Assembly: GCF_025698545.1 (NCBI RefSeq)
Contig: NC_068577.1
Location: 10,431,501-10,495,500 of the forward strand
Reading direction: 5' to 3'
From: Gossypium raimondii
Taxonomy: Eukaryota > Streptophyta > Magnoliopsida > Malvales > Malvaceae
DNA: 64,000 bases
The position numbers were made by a program, and so were the translations under genes. The number at the start of each line of letters is the position of its first letter. The stretch's first letter is position 1. Below are positions 36,531 to 49,783 of the stretch, in pieces. The notes under the pieces were generated by a model. The model worked only from the letters and a program-made list of their open reading frames with translations. It did not search any database and was not told where the DNA came from.

Positions 36531-38160
36531 AGAGTGACCGCCTCCAGACATACTAACGTTCAAAGTGAGAATATTGTACTAAAATATAGAAGGACAAGGT
36601 GGTATCTGCAAGTATACGGGTCGAGTTGTAATATAGTTTTACAACGAGAACATAAAAGAAAGGTTTTTAAAGTTTTTAGAGTAATAAAATAAAATAACAT
36701 AAAATAAATAAAATTTAAGAGATAGAAAAGTAGAGTAAATCAAATCTCGATTATGGATGATTAGCTCCCTTCGGTAATCCCCATCAACTGCTACTTCAGG
36801 TTTCTCATTAATCAACTAGTCGCCACCCTAGTAGGATATTCTAATCTTCCACTAACATAACGGGTCAACAAGAACTACTTATCTTCCGACCTCACAATCC
36901 AGACTGGCTTGGGGTGAAGGTGTTCACGAATGGGAAATGCTAATTTTAGGTTAATTTTCACCTTAATGACTTCCTAGGGTTGTCGATGAGACTGTCCATG
37001 GGCAGTAAGGCCAGTTGGTAAGGCCCACAAAAAATTTTAGCCTGTTTACTAGGCTCGGCCCGCCCGCCCAAATATGGGCCCGAGATTTTGCCTGAGCCCG
37101 CCGAAGAAAAAAATATGGGGCCCGAGTTCTGCCCGCCCGCTTTTAATTAAAATTAAAAAAATTTTAATAAAATTAAAACAAATTGTTATTAAAATTAATT
37201 GTTAGTAAAATTATCAAATTATTAATTGTTAATTGTATTAATTGTTATAATAAAATCTAACATTTGATTAGTAAATTTATCAAATTATTAATTGTATTAA
37301 TTGTATTAATTGTTGTAATAAAATCTAACATTTGATTAGTAAATTTATCAAATTATTAATTGTATTAATTGTATTAATTGTTGTAACAAAATCTAACATT
37401 TGATTAGTAAAACAAACTTGATGTTTTATTATTATTTTGTAACACTAGTTAAGGAAATGAAAGTAAATAAACTTAAAATAAAAACTATTATATTTTAAAA
37501 ATAAAAATATATATTTAATATTTTTCGGTGGGCAGGGCTAAAAAATCTTGCCGAGGTCTGCCCATTTTTTAAACAGCCTAAAATTTTGCCCAAGCCCATA
37601 TTTCGGGCCTATATTTTTACCCAAACCCTCTCATATTTCTAAGGCGGGCAGTCGGTGGCCGCCCTACCATGGACAGGTCTAGTTGTCAGGCCTAGGGTTT
37701 GTTTCACGTTCATCCTTTCTCAAACAACTGATCCATTGAGTAACGTTATAAAATAATTAATAGATCATACCTCCACTCGCTAATCCCTCATAGAGGGATT
37801 AGTTCCTCATGACTTTCATAAACAATATGGAATAGATGAAAGAATTAATCATAGTGAATGAATTAAAGTAAAGAGTTTAAGAAAAGGTTGATTTATATTA
37901 ATAATAAGCATGAATCCACAAAAGTTCATCTCCTTCACAAATCAGATATCTTGAAAGAAAATAAAGAACAAATAAACTGAACTTTAGAAAACCTAAGAAA
38001 ATAAGAAAACAAAACTAAATCTAAAGAGAGAATCTAAGCTAACGGAATAGTGTCCATAACTTATGCCAAAGAAGCCTATTTATAGCCTTCAGGTGGTCGT
38101 CATCCTTAACCCTAGGTTAGCTGACATTCCTGAGCTTTAAGTTCGATTGTGCGAACCAAA
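36531..38160. repeat. dispersed retroelement-type repeat, copy 1
   Basis: GTATACGGGTCGAG (36615), AATCAACTAGTCGCCACCCT (36813), AAGGTGTTCACG and ACTTCCTAGGG recur in the same order and orientation at 50740-51350. There is no open frame, and a MITE splits this copy at 36987. Copy 2 lacks the MITE. It is probably the non-coding part of a retrotransposon; family unknown to me. Confidence 0.6.
36987..37681. mobile_element. hAT-like MITE
   Basis: Ends TGAGACTGTCCATGGGCAG on the left and, inverted, TAGACCTGTCCATGGTAGGG on the right. The GC-rich ends (GGCCCGCCCGCCCAAATATGG) surround an AT-rich core with three ~60-bp repeats containing AAATCTAACATTTGATTAG. Flanks GTTGTCGA (36979-36986) and GTTGTCAG (37682-37689) match at six of eight bases, consistent with an 8-bp hAT duplication. 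No transposase. Confidence 0.75.
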
Positions 38161-38829
38161 ATACCCCTGCTTTTTGTTTAATTTTTTAATCCAAATATCC
38201 CTAAAAGCTAAAACTGAAGCCACGACTCCAACAATTGCATTTTGATCTTGATTACTGTCCATCTACAGAAAATAACGACACAAATATGAAAATCACTACA
38301 AAAAAGATGCAAGCTTTTCATAAGATCACATATATGAATAAAGTTATTTTTTTCTCCTTTTGTTAAAGGGTTAGAGTTAAGCTGTCTCATAAATTGAATT
38401 GTAAGCTTTTAGAAAGGCCTAAAAGCTAATCTACATCAAATTTTAACTTTTACAAGTAAATCAAAGCAAAAAAATAAGTCATAGCTTCTTTAAAAGTTCA
38501 AAATTTAACATCCAATTAAACAAACGCAGTAGCAGCATATGAAAATCACTACAAAAAGATGCAAGCTATTAAAAGCAAAAGATATAATATTAAAAGCTAC
38601 AAAAAATGAATATAGCTCATGGCTAAATAATGAATTAAAATAAAAAATAAAATTAATTTTAAAAATAAAGCAATAAAATTTTGTATTTAAAATGAACTAA
38701 TCTTCCACAAAATGATTAAAAGAAGCTCGAATAAAACACAATGGAATTCGGAAAGTGAGTTCATGTCACAGATATTGCTTCGGTATGTGTATTAAAAGTG
38801 ATTGGGTAATAACTTTTTGACACTTCAAC

Positions 38830-38865
<36 letters not shown>

Positions 38866-41039
38866 CCTCTCAACAAATTTTATCTTTATTGTTTGTCAAA
38901 TTATTTCCAAATGGATAAAAAAAGTTAATATTTTTAACTTTCTTGACGTGATCACATCAACAATTAATTAATTTTAAAAATTAAAAATATTTCAAAATAT
39001 CTTTTATACTTTTTAATATATTTTTTGAGTTTTTAAAACTTTAAAAATTAATTAATTATCGATATGAATGCACATGGTAATCCATGCTACACCAACAAAG
39101 TTAGATATTTTAAGATGATTCTACAAACACCACAAGACGAAAAATTTAACCAAAGTAATTGCTCGTTGTAATATATATATATATATATATATATCCAAGA
39201 ATCATTAAAGTTATGGCACCATCCAGTCATAATTTCAGATTTATAACCTAAAACATTATCACAGCATTATTTGATCTATAAATCGCCAATGAGACTTTCC
39301 TTAAATCCCCCAGACTCACAAATATCATCTAATTATTGGTCTAGTTGGTGCACAAAACACTAAACCATTCACATAATTAATTAAAATCATTTGGCAATGT
39401 ACCAGTAAAATATACATAGCATCTTTTTTCTAAGACCAAACAGAAATGCTCTAGTTAGAGTTTTTAGGCAGACATGAATGAAAACACTGGAATGGGTAAA
39501 ATGAGGAGAGTAGTTCCAGGGCCGGGGCCACCAAACTAGCTCCGATGTCAGAATATTAGCAACATAAAATATTGATCCACCAACTCAAACAACATAGATC
39601 CTGACTTAATTTGATCTCCACCAACTCAACGACAGATCCAGAATTTTCCACTCAATCAACATTTAACTATGTTCAACATAGAACTAGAATTAGGTATAGA
39701 TTGTTTGCCTAAAAAGACCTAACTCGACAGACTAGTTATTGCCTAACATCACAACGGAGTTTCAGTCTTGATTCTTTTATAAAGAACTATTTTAATTGTA
39801 ATCCTTATAAATATCTTTTATGATTTTTGCATGACATTATTATGAAATTGATCCTTGACAATAAACAGAAAAATTTCACAGAAATGTATAAATGGCATGA
39901 CTGCATCAAGAAAATCAAAATTTATCACTAAAAGGAAGAGATGGGGGAACCTTTGACTATTGAGGCTCCTTGCAAATTGCTTTCTGCAAAATAAACACAC
40001 ATTCCAAAAGGATTTTTAAATTACAGTAATCAAGATAAAAAGATCATAACATAAACATCTAGAATATACAAACAGAAGATTTGAAAGCTAAAATGTTCAA
40101 CATAGAACTAAAAACGATAAACTAGAGCCGGATGGTTAACAACAAATAGAACAAAACTCCTGCTTTTATTGAATGTTATAAGGTGAGCAAACTAAAATTA
40201 TTATGCTTCAAGTTACACCACTTTTCCCATCACAAAAACTTTATGTTCTAAACAAACAACATAGATCTACCTTATCCATCTCATTGGATTATAAAAAGCT
40301 ATCCCAACTCAAACAACATAGATCTACCTTATCCATCTCATTTTCATCGCTCCATTTTTAACTTTTCCAAAAACAGGGTAAAAAAGATATAAAATCCACC
40401 TACCTTTCAATTAAATCAATATATCCCGACTTAATTTGATCTCCACCAACTCAACGACAGATCCAGAATTTTCCACTTACAATTTCAATATTAATAAGTT
40501 CCCTTGTACCTAATTTTTAACTAAAAAATAAAACCAAGGATCTGGAACTATATAGCAAGAAGCAAATCTCAAAAGATCCATGGAAGACAATTAAGAATAG
40601 ATCTATATAAAAATAAAACAGAAGAGTAAGAAAATTAGGTAAGGTTTACCGATTTCACTTACAAACTGCCAGAAATGATGAAACAAAAAGGATTGAAGAA
40701 AGGTAAGAAAATGGAAAGGAAGTGTTGGAAATCAGTGGAATGGGAGGAATTGGAAAGATTTTTCATTATTAAAATACAGAGAAAATTCAAAATCTTTCCA
40801 ACTCCCCCATTCCAAAAATTTCCAGAAACGGTCTCTCCTTTTCCTCCTTCACAATAGTCTAAAAAATTACAAGCCACAGAGAATTATGCGTCTAAAAATG
40901 AGTAGAAATGAAAGTAGAGATAGAAAATATACCTTTCTAAACAAAGTCTGCGAAGAAATTTTTGAAGCTGAGACGATGAGAGTGTAGAGAAGGGAATGGA
41001 AAATGTCTTACTGATTCCAAATCGGTAAAACGTTTTCCA
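37690..41039. other. anonymous AT-rich intergenic sequence
   Basis: I found no supported gene. Noted: the phrase AAAATCACTACAAAAAAGAT with GCAAGCTTTT at 38288 recurs at 38546; (TA)n runs at about 38832-38862 and 39170-39192; ATTTGATCTCCACCAACTCA is duplicated at 39610 and 40436, and CAACATAGATCTACCTTATC at 40257 and 40313. Short frames on both strands at 40650-40880 overlap each other and resemble no known family. Confidence 0.5.
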
Positions 41040-41172
41040 GAACCAAGGAAGTGATTTTACCCGTGTTTGTAAAATGTTTTCCTTTAGGAATTCATTTTCC
41101 ACCAAACAAACGCTGGAAAATCCAGAAAATGTTTTCTAAAAAATACTTTCCACCAAACAAACGGAGCCTAAA
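41040..41172 (-). mobile_element. GGCTCCGTTTG-type transposon end
   Basis: The minus strand begins TTTTA then GGCTCCGTTTGTTTGGTGG, with the phrase TTTCCACCAAACAAACG repeated twice (+ strand 41097 and 41148). Such ends are common in plant PIF/hAT MITEs. The partner end was not found. Confidence 0.4.
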
Positions 41173-41399
41173 ATGGAAAAAACCTAAAGGGGAGTACAAG
41201 ATGGAGAAACCAACAAGCCCTAAACCTGAAATACAAAGATTTCCCAAAATTCACACAAACTCTCTTAATTTTGTTTTTATTCTTAACTATCTAGGGTTGC
41301 TAAGAGGCCTATTTATAGGCTGAATTTCATGTACAAATATGAGTAAAACATCTCTAGATAAATTAGAGTTAGACTGGGAAAATATAACATGGTTTAACT

Positions 41400-42960
41400 A
41401 GGAGAAGAAACCCAATTGAGTAGGGAACACGTTGCCACGTCGTGACATGGCATGCTTCCTCGTCGGGACACCTTTCATCGCGTTGTCAAGATGTGGTGAA
41501 TCTTCTCGTTGTGACGTTGGTGTTGTGTCGTCGGGACGTCGACTCTTTCTCATTTCAACATCAATCCTGTTTTTTTAATGCAAGGCACGCTTCACACAAG
41601 ACTTTCAATGTGATCGAGTTTCCTTGTGTGAAGAGAAATTCATTTCTTAAGAAAGCTACTCCTAGAAGATCTTTGATATTTTATTTCATATTGAAGATTT
41701 GATCAAGCTAAATTCCAAGAGTTTTGAGTTCATATTGATCAGAATTTTATTATTCATCTAGGAGATTAAGAGCACTTTTTTTTTATTGTAAGAAACCTCT
41801 TTTAGTGTAAAAATTTTGTAAACAAACTATTTTTATTGTCGAGTTTGTAATTAAAATTGCAAGGGAAAGTTTTAGTAAGGAGAGTGATTTAGTTAATGTA
41901 TAGGTTTTAAATTGTAACTTAGTGAGTTGAACTTAAATTACGTCTTGTATTGTAGATTGATAATGAATTACTCTTGAGATAAAGACTAAAGTAAAAAGTT
42001 TATAAACTATGTGACTAACTTCTATGCCATTTTATATTTTTACTCTATTAGTTAAGTAAGTTCCATTGCAATTAGACGTGTAACTGAAAAGCAAAATCAA
42101 CCAGCCCTCATAACACATGTCAAATCATTCAACAATATTAATAGAAAAAATTTGACCAGTTAAAAACAATCCAACTATAATAAAGAGACTAAAGCTTTAA
42201 AAAAAGTGATATAGTAATAATGAACTTTATATAATTCGAATTTTTGGAATATATATGGTGATCCAAAAACTTTATTTTGTATATTATAAATTGACATTTG
42301 TTGGGGATTGATTCGTATGAACGACAAAATAGAAAAGGTAGAGAAGATTGAACAAAAAGTTTTATGTGGAAAACTCCTCTGAAAAGGATTAAAATCACAG
42401 GCAAAGGAGACTTCGACTTTTCAATAAATGAGTAAACAAACGGGAATATAATATGGAGAAAATAAACCTGAATGTACTAAACGTATAAACCCAAAATCCG
42501 AAAACAAACCCCTATTTCTCAAAAAGTTCTCTTAAAAATAGGTACAAATTTTTTTTCATAGTTACCATAAAAACTCTCACTAAAACTCATCTATGACTAC
42601 ATCTTGTCGCCCCAAAACAAAAAAAAAACCTGCAGTACTACATCTTTAATTGCCTCTTAATTTGCCTCTCAAAACAGGGATATAATGCCCCTTTAAATAG
42701 GCTAAGATTAAAAGTCTAATTATACTAAAATATCCCTGGAGTAATTAGAGTTTAACTGAAAGAATATATCAGAGTTTATCTGGGAGAAGAAACCCGATTT
42801 ACGTGGGGAACACATCGCCATGTCACAACGTCCCCATTTGCGTTGTCACGACGTCGTCCATCATCGAAACGTCAAGAAACTTTTCGTCATGACGTCGCTG
42901 TCTATTCGATTGCCAATATGATTCACACCCCCACAACACTTTATTAACCTTTTGGAATTC
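41400..42960. repeat. two related LTR-like segments with GTCG/CGAC-rich core
   Basis: GGGAGAAGAAACCCGATTTA at 42780 and its variant at 41400 are each followed by GGGGAACACNTNGCCA and a 120-bp stretch dense in GTCG, CGTGAC and GACGTC. The copies have the same orientation, about 1.38 kb apart, so they may be the two ends of a small degraded element. The DNA between them has no open frame of note. Confidence 0.45.
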
Positions 42961-45900
42961 TGGTTGTGCATATTTCATGTGATTAAATCAACTTGTTTCC
43001 TTTCTCAAACATCATTTTTTTTTCATATTCGCTTCTTCATGATTTCTCCTTATACTTTTTGTTTTGTTGATTTCCAAGAACAGCCTGCAATGCGCACAAG
43101 TTATGGGTGAAAAGAGAATCCCTTGCTTATAGATACAACCATTACAATTACATCTTATCAAAATATATCTGAACATAAATTAAAACAAATTTAGACTACA
43201 CATACATAATAAAAATTAAATTGAAATGAAATTTAAATTAAAAACTAACCTATGATTTTTAGAAAATTTTAAATCTTCAATCTCATCACTAAACCAAGAT
43301 TTCCGTGGAATAACTGCTTTTATTCTCAACTTCATTCTTAGAAAAATGTGTAAAAGCAATGAAAAATAGGGATAAATCTTAAAATTATACATAAATTTTG
43401 ATTTAATGTATAATTATATACATGAATTTAAATTTGGTGCAATTATACACATGAAACTCTAATTGTGGTTCAAATATATATTTGAAACTTTAACTTTGAT
43501 TTAATCATACATACTTAAAGAAATAAATACATCAATTTATTTTTATATTGTATAAATATAATTATTCATGTATGCAATATATAAATATAAAATAATATTA
43601 GATCAATAATTGTGTTAATAATTTACAAAAATTAAATCAAATCAAAATTTATGTATAAAATTACACAAAATTAAAATTTATATATACAATTATATATTAA
43701 ATCATAATTCATATATTCTATGGTGTTCTCCTTATTCGCCAATGAGATTGGGTAAGAAGGGTTTTTCAAAGGGTTCTAATTGAAAGCAAAGCTCCCCTTT
43801 TCCTTTTTCCAAGAAAAAACAAAAAAAGATCTTCCAAGTTTTAAACACTTTCCTCACGTGAGAAATAGACAAGCCTCCTATTTTTGACTTTTTCTCCACT
43901 AACAAAATCTTGAAGATGCCGTGAATTAGGACGAAAAGGATCTAACTTAGGACAATTTATTTGTTAACTAACATCATCAGTCCTTGTACTTTGGAAAAAT
44001 TAGAGATGTAAGCCTTGTATGTAAAAAGATAAAACTAAATCTTCTTACTTTTCTTTTCATTTTACAAATCCTAGTCTAGTCATTAACATCACTAATATTT
44101 TCTGCCAAAAAGTTTCTAACTTGGCATGTAATTGATAGAAAATAAATATTCAAGTTGATATTTTTTATAGAACGTACTAATAGTGTAAATGATTGGATTG
44201 CGATTTTAAATTAAAAATTTAAAAGACTCAATTTTTACTTTTAAATTACAAAGAGTAAATTTCAAATTTTCAAATTTTATCAAAGTATAAACACTAGTAG
44301 CGGCACATTTTTACCTTTTATAATAGGTTAAAATGTGCCACAAGTCCCTATACTTTTATTTCATTGAACTTAGTCCTTCACTTTTCAAATTTTATAATTT
44401 AGATCAAACTGTTAATATTATTAAATTTTTTGTTAGATTCAAGTTAATTACAAAGTCATTTTTAATTACATGGCTACCAAGTGAGTGTTTTTTAATTTAA
44501 AAATGACACAACAACAAATTTAATAGTGTTAAACATTGGACCTGAATTTTAAAATCTAATAAGTAAAGGGACTAAATTTCTAATTTTCAAAAAGTATAAG
44601 GACATATTTTCACCTTTATAATATATAGCAAAAACCTTACCTGTTTTGGCCAGTTATGCCTAGTTTTGCTCTACTACAAAGACCTCAGTCCCTTTACTTG
44701 TTTAAATTGAAAATTAAAGTCGAAATGATAACTCTATCAATGGATGGCATTTCAATTTTTAAATCCTGATTTAAAAATAACACATATCCAAATTTAACAG
44801 AAGTCAATTTTATAAATAAAACAAGAAGTGGGACTAAATTTTAAAATTCCAAAGAGTATAGGGACTGGTGACAATATTATATTCTTTTTTGGAAGCTGAA
44901 GCCCTACATCTAGGTCAGCAAATATAAGCCAAAAAGAAAGATATCAATATTATCAATCCCATTATTCGATTAAGTTTAAAATCTACATAGATGCAAAACC
45001 ATTAACATGCGATTCTCACTGAGACTCTTTTCTGGAAAGAATCTTAACTTTTCTTTGTCCACTGCACAACTCGAGATCATATGCATATGTTATTCGAAGA
45101 ACAAATTAAAGGGATATGAATGAATCTTATTTTAGTCCCCCAAACTTTTACTTTTTCAAGACAAGCTCTTTTTTGTTGCTTGTTTCCAATAACATCTAGA
45201 AGGGGTAGGCTTTAAAATTAGGTAGAATTTTCAGTTTGAGTTTTGCGTGAAAGTTTCTCTTATTGTACTTTTCACATATATAGTATTTGCATTCTAACAG
45301 TATAGAAACAGAATAGACTAATTTGTTTCAATGCGATGTATGTAAGCAAAAATATGTCGGATCAGGTGGTAAGAAGTTTGATATTTTTTAAGTAAGGCCT
45401 CGGTCTCAAACCAAGAAGAACATAAAAACTAATACAGTTATGTATATTAATTTGACAAGATTAAAAGAACCCAGAGTTTGCAAGAGTATAAAATTCTTAT
45501 GATACTTGATAGATTAAGCTTTCCAAACAACATAGGCGTTTACCCAATGAGATAAGCTTTATTGACTTGTATTTTTTTTTTGTTTTGGTCAATGATGTAA
45601 GGATTAGCTGGATTAAGACAATACATTATTTTGGTGTTATATGCATGTCCCAATTTCTTCATGCTCTCATCATCAGATTTCAAGCTTCTTAAGTGAAGTG
45701 TGTATGTGTGTGTGTGTTTCAAGAAATCCTTTGGGCCATGGCAATCTTCATTTCAGTCGCACACTCAATCTATTAGAAAAGTATGCTTTGAGAATTAAGA
45801 CATTTTGTTAAACATTCATGTACGAGCATTGGCATTCATGCTTTTCACCCTAAAGAGTGCGGAAAAGAAAGTGAAAAGCGTTAATGTTCCTCGGTCTGCT

Positions 45901-46719
45901 TGGATATTTATATACAAATGGATAGGGAGAACCCATGCTTAGCCCATATTTGTGGAAGGGGATGGGGAAAGAGATGGTTTGGGTTCCTACGTCACCTGAT
46001 CACAACTAGTTATATATGGAGCAAACATTATTGGGTCGTACTTTGTCTTTTTTAGTTGGGCCTAGGATTAAAAGCTAACTATCACATATTGTATTATGTG
46101 ACATCTAGATTAGGGGTAAAGAAAAAAAGGAGTAATATATATAAAATAAATCCCACATCTAAAATATATTAAATCATTCATTTTAAGAATTCTTTTAAAT
46201 TTATAATTTAAAATATTTATTTTTAAAAAAATTTAAATTATTAAAACACATATAAATACTCTTATAATAATTCTTTTGTTTTTAATTTTAATCATTTCTC
46301 AATTAATTTTGTATCATGTTAACTCATGACATCAACTCAATTGGATATTTTATAAATGCTATAGATAAATATCCTTATAATAAAATTGCTTTTAAACATT
46401 TTTAGTTTAAAACGGTTCAATTGCCCATTAATCTTTAGGCTATTTTCTATTCTAATGCTCCCTTATTTATATACTTCAGTTAACCTTAATCTCGCATTTA
46501 ACTTGTCATTTTGTTCTCTTTTACAATTTAGTCCATGTCTCAATTTAACTATCTATAATTCTACTCAATTTCGATGTTTTCCCGATGTCAAATTTTATTA
46601 ATTAAAATTATTTGATTGATACAAAGCTTGTTTTTAAGAATTTAACTAGCTTTATTCTCATTACAATGCAATTTATGACACTAAAATTTTTACGGCATTA
46701 CAATGTAGATGAATAAATA
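42961..46719. other. AT-rich intergenic sequence, no gene seen
   Basis: Nothing supportable as a gene. Several stretches carry the phrase GGACTAAATTT or AGTCCCTATACTTTT (44340, 44570, 44830), common in intergenic plant repeats. A (GT)n run lies at about 45703-45718. Confidence 0.5.
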
Positions 46720-47409
46720 ATTAAGGTACAAGGTAAGATCTAAATTGAAGTTGGTTTTGGTTATAAGGTCTGAGGTTTGGTAACATAGACAACCAAAAAT
46801 CTTCATAAAGGTGTAATCAAGTTTGACTTGAAAAGTTTTTTCATAGTGTAATGTGCATATTAAGGCCTTGGCAGGTAGTTTGTTTATTAGGAAGATAACA
46901 CTTTTGAAGGCATCATTCTAGTAACTGAGAGGCATGGATGTTTGAGCTAGTATGGAAAAACCAACCTCAACAATCTACTTGTGCTTTCTTTTTTGCAAGA
47001 CCATTATATTCAAAGGTATTTGGATAGGATAATTTGCGGAGAATGTCATTGGTCTTAAGGTATGAAAGCAAGGTTCTGAATTCCCCACCACCATTTATTT
47101 ACAATACTTTCAACTTAGAGCGAAGTCGTCTCTCTGTCATGCTATGAAAATTCATAAATGCAAATTGTGTTTAAATACATATCAATGAAAGCTAAATAGT
47201 AAGAGAAATCATTTGAATACACTGATCCAAACCTCTATAGGTTTGCTACCACTACTTCTAAGGGTTCATTATATTGAGCAACATAAGGTTGAAATGGAAG
47301 CTTGCAAAATTTTCCAAGTTAGCAAGCTTTATAAAGAATTTGCTTGCAATTTCTTAGAACAGGAATATTACAAGTTGTTAATCTTTGGTTTATACATCAA
47401 GTGTTGGGT
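46720..47409 (-). pseudogene. Copia pol fragment (integrase to GAG-pre-integrase side), degenerate
   Basis: Minus-strand broken frames give GGGEFRTL-like, SYLKTNDILRKLSYPNTFE, NIHASQLLE, LPNKQTTCQGLN and DFWLSMLPNLRPYNQ. These match the integrase core and post-integrase part of a plant Copia polyprotein. The same reading continues across the solo LTR at 49784, where DLNMWHKRLGH-like GAG-pre-integrase sequence appears. Multiple stops. Confidence 0.7.
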
Positions 47410-47414
47410 GACCA

Positions 47415-49778
47415 TGTAACACCCCTTACCCGTATTCCTTACCGGAACAGAGTATGAGGTATTACTAAATTTTTAAAAATTTTCGACAGCATTCCTACTT
47501 ATTTTTGCTTAAACCTCCTGCAAATTTAGAACACATTCCAATATACCAACCAATTTCATTTGTATAAACACACATATAGTTTAACTATTAATAAACACTA
47601 CATTTAAAAGGGAACCATAACATATATTTACATGATGATCCCACATTACATAAAGTGTCTATACATGCCATAAAATTTGAACACTAGTAGTAAAATACCC
47701 CAAATGTGAAGGATAGTGTAGATGATTGTCGACTTGTTCCAATTTCCGAGTTGTTGGAAGTCACTATAACCAAGAGAAAAATAAAATCGAGTAAGCATAT
47801 AGCTTAGTAAGTAAACACATGATAAATAAGTAATTACTCCCATAACTACACCAAAATATAAACTTATTCATGAATAACTTTATTGTTTAGGCAATTTCCA
47901 GCAAGCTGTTTTTCTGCGTCATAGTCGCTAATTTATTTTTATCTGGAGCTACAGGGCTCCAAATTGAGTTCCGTAAATTTTCCCTAAAACTAGACTCATA
48001 TACCATTTCACCATAAAAATTTCAGAATTTTTAACCCAGCAAATTAGTACAGTTTATTCATTAAACCTTCCCCTGTTTCACTGCCCAACGGTTCTGACCC
48101 TTCCTCACTAAAATTTACTTAACTCTCTGTAAAAAATTTGAAAAATGGTTTCGCTTGTTTCTAATAAAAATAGACTCAATAAGGATTCCAGGGATATAAA
48201 TTTCATGCCATAATTATTTTTTTACAATTTTTGGTAATTTTCCAAAGTTAGAACAGGGGATCTCGAAGTCAATCCAGCCCTGTTTCAGTAAAATTCAGAT
48301 ATCTCCAAAAATACAACTCCTTTGCTTATTCTATTTCTTTCATATGAGAATAGATACATTCAACTTCAATTTCATATATTATTCAGCTTCCCATTCATTT
48401 TCCACCATTTATGGTGATTTTTTCAAAGTTACCCAATTGCTGTTGTTCAACACAGTTTATAATTAAATCGTTCCTTTTGCGTTTTTGATATTTTCTCCCA
48501 TCTCATACATGGGTCAATTTAGTATTCAACTCAATATTTACCCCATAAAATTTTCCACCATATGGCAATATTCATCTTCCACACTTTTCGTTGAACACTG
48601 GAATGTTAGCCATTATTGGTGGATCCCCACTTAGCACAACCAACGAATCGGGAATCAAGACTTAGCAACCCCTGGGAATCAGACATAGCAACCCCTTTTA
48701 TTTCAAAGATATGGTGGATATCGCACTTAGCACCACCAATGAATCGGGAATCAGACATAGCAACCCTCTTTTCATTTCAAAGATATGGTGGATATCGCAC
48801 TTAGCATCACCAATGAAATCGGGAATCAGACTTAGCAACCCCTCGGGGAATCAAGACATAGCAACCCCTTTTCATTTCAAAGATATGGTGGATATCGCAC
48901 TTAGCACCACCAATGAAATCGGGAATCAAGACTTAGCAACCCCTGGGAATCAAAGACATAGCAACCCCTTTCACATTTCAAAGATATGGTGGATCACACA
49001 TAGCACCACCCATAAATCGGGAATCAGACACAACAACCCCTTTTATATACAACATACTACGGCTTATTCCGAGTGTTCAACCCATAACCCATATATTGCA
49101 ACCCTTTATCACCTTTCCCGATTTAACAACATTTTTAGGATATTGCCAAACATTTATTTTAATTCCAAATAAATCTCAACATATATCAAATAATATCAAA
49201 ATAATACATTAAGTCACGTGTTTACTTACCTCGATGCAAAATATCGTAATTTTGCACTTTACTCCACTATCTTTCCTTTTCCCCGTTTGATATACTCTTC
49301 ACGTCTTTCTTGATTATGGAGCTTGAAAGCTTAAAAACCCTAAATATGGCTTCCCCCTTGCTGATTTCGTTCACCATGAAGAAGATGAGCATATTTTGCC
49401 ATCTTTTTCCCATTTAATTCTATTTAATAACCAAATGACTAAAATGCCCCATTTAAAAAAATCTATTTCACCCATTTCTTATGTCTATTTTTGTCCATCA
49501 ACTAACTAATGGTCTAATTACCACATAAAGACCTCCAATTTAAAATTTCATAACAATTAGACACCTCTAAGATGTAGAACTCAACTTTTGCACTATTTAC
49601 AATTTAGTCCTTTTGACTAAATTGAGTGCCCAAACGTCGAAATTTTCGAACGAAATTTTTACGAAAATTTTCCGTGAAATTGTAGACCATAAAAATATAA
49701 TAATAACCATATTTTCCCTCGTCGGATTTGTGGTCCCGAAACCACTATTCCGACTAGGCCCAGAATCGGGCTGTTACA
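47415..49778 (-). mobile_element. minus-strand Gypsy solo LTR with perfect GACCA duplication
   Basis: On the minus strand it runs from TGTAACAGCCCGATTC (49778) to GGTAAGGGGTGTTACA (47415). Identical GACCA flanks it (47410-47414 and 49779-49783). It splits the Copia relic between the GAG-pre-integrase motif and integrase core. It contains donor CGAG/GTAAGT (49229), a ~75-110 bp tandem array (48610-49045), ACTTACTAAGC (47801-47811) and acceptor GTTATAG (47764). The perfect duplication suggests a fairly recent insertion. Confidence 0.85.
48610..49045 (-). repeat. tandem repeat, ~75-110 bp units, in the solo LTR
   Basis: Five units combine GGTGGATATCGCACTTAGCA, an AATCGGGAATCAGAC piece and CATAGCAACCCCTTTTCATT with TCAAAGATAT. 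Unit length varies by presence of an extra CTTAGCAACCCCTGGGAATC segment. The long plus-strand frame 48711-49172 is a by-product of the repeat. Confidence 0.85.
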
Positions 49779-49783
49779 GACCA

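Noticed and set aside
40659..40877. Overlapping plus and minus frames of 60-72 codons
   Set aside because: Mutually antisense, no homology recognised, next to a MITE end; likely chance.
48711..49172. 153-codon plus-strand frame
   Set aside because: Encoded by the ~75-110 bp tandem repeat of a minus-strand solo LTR.
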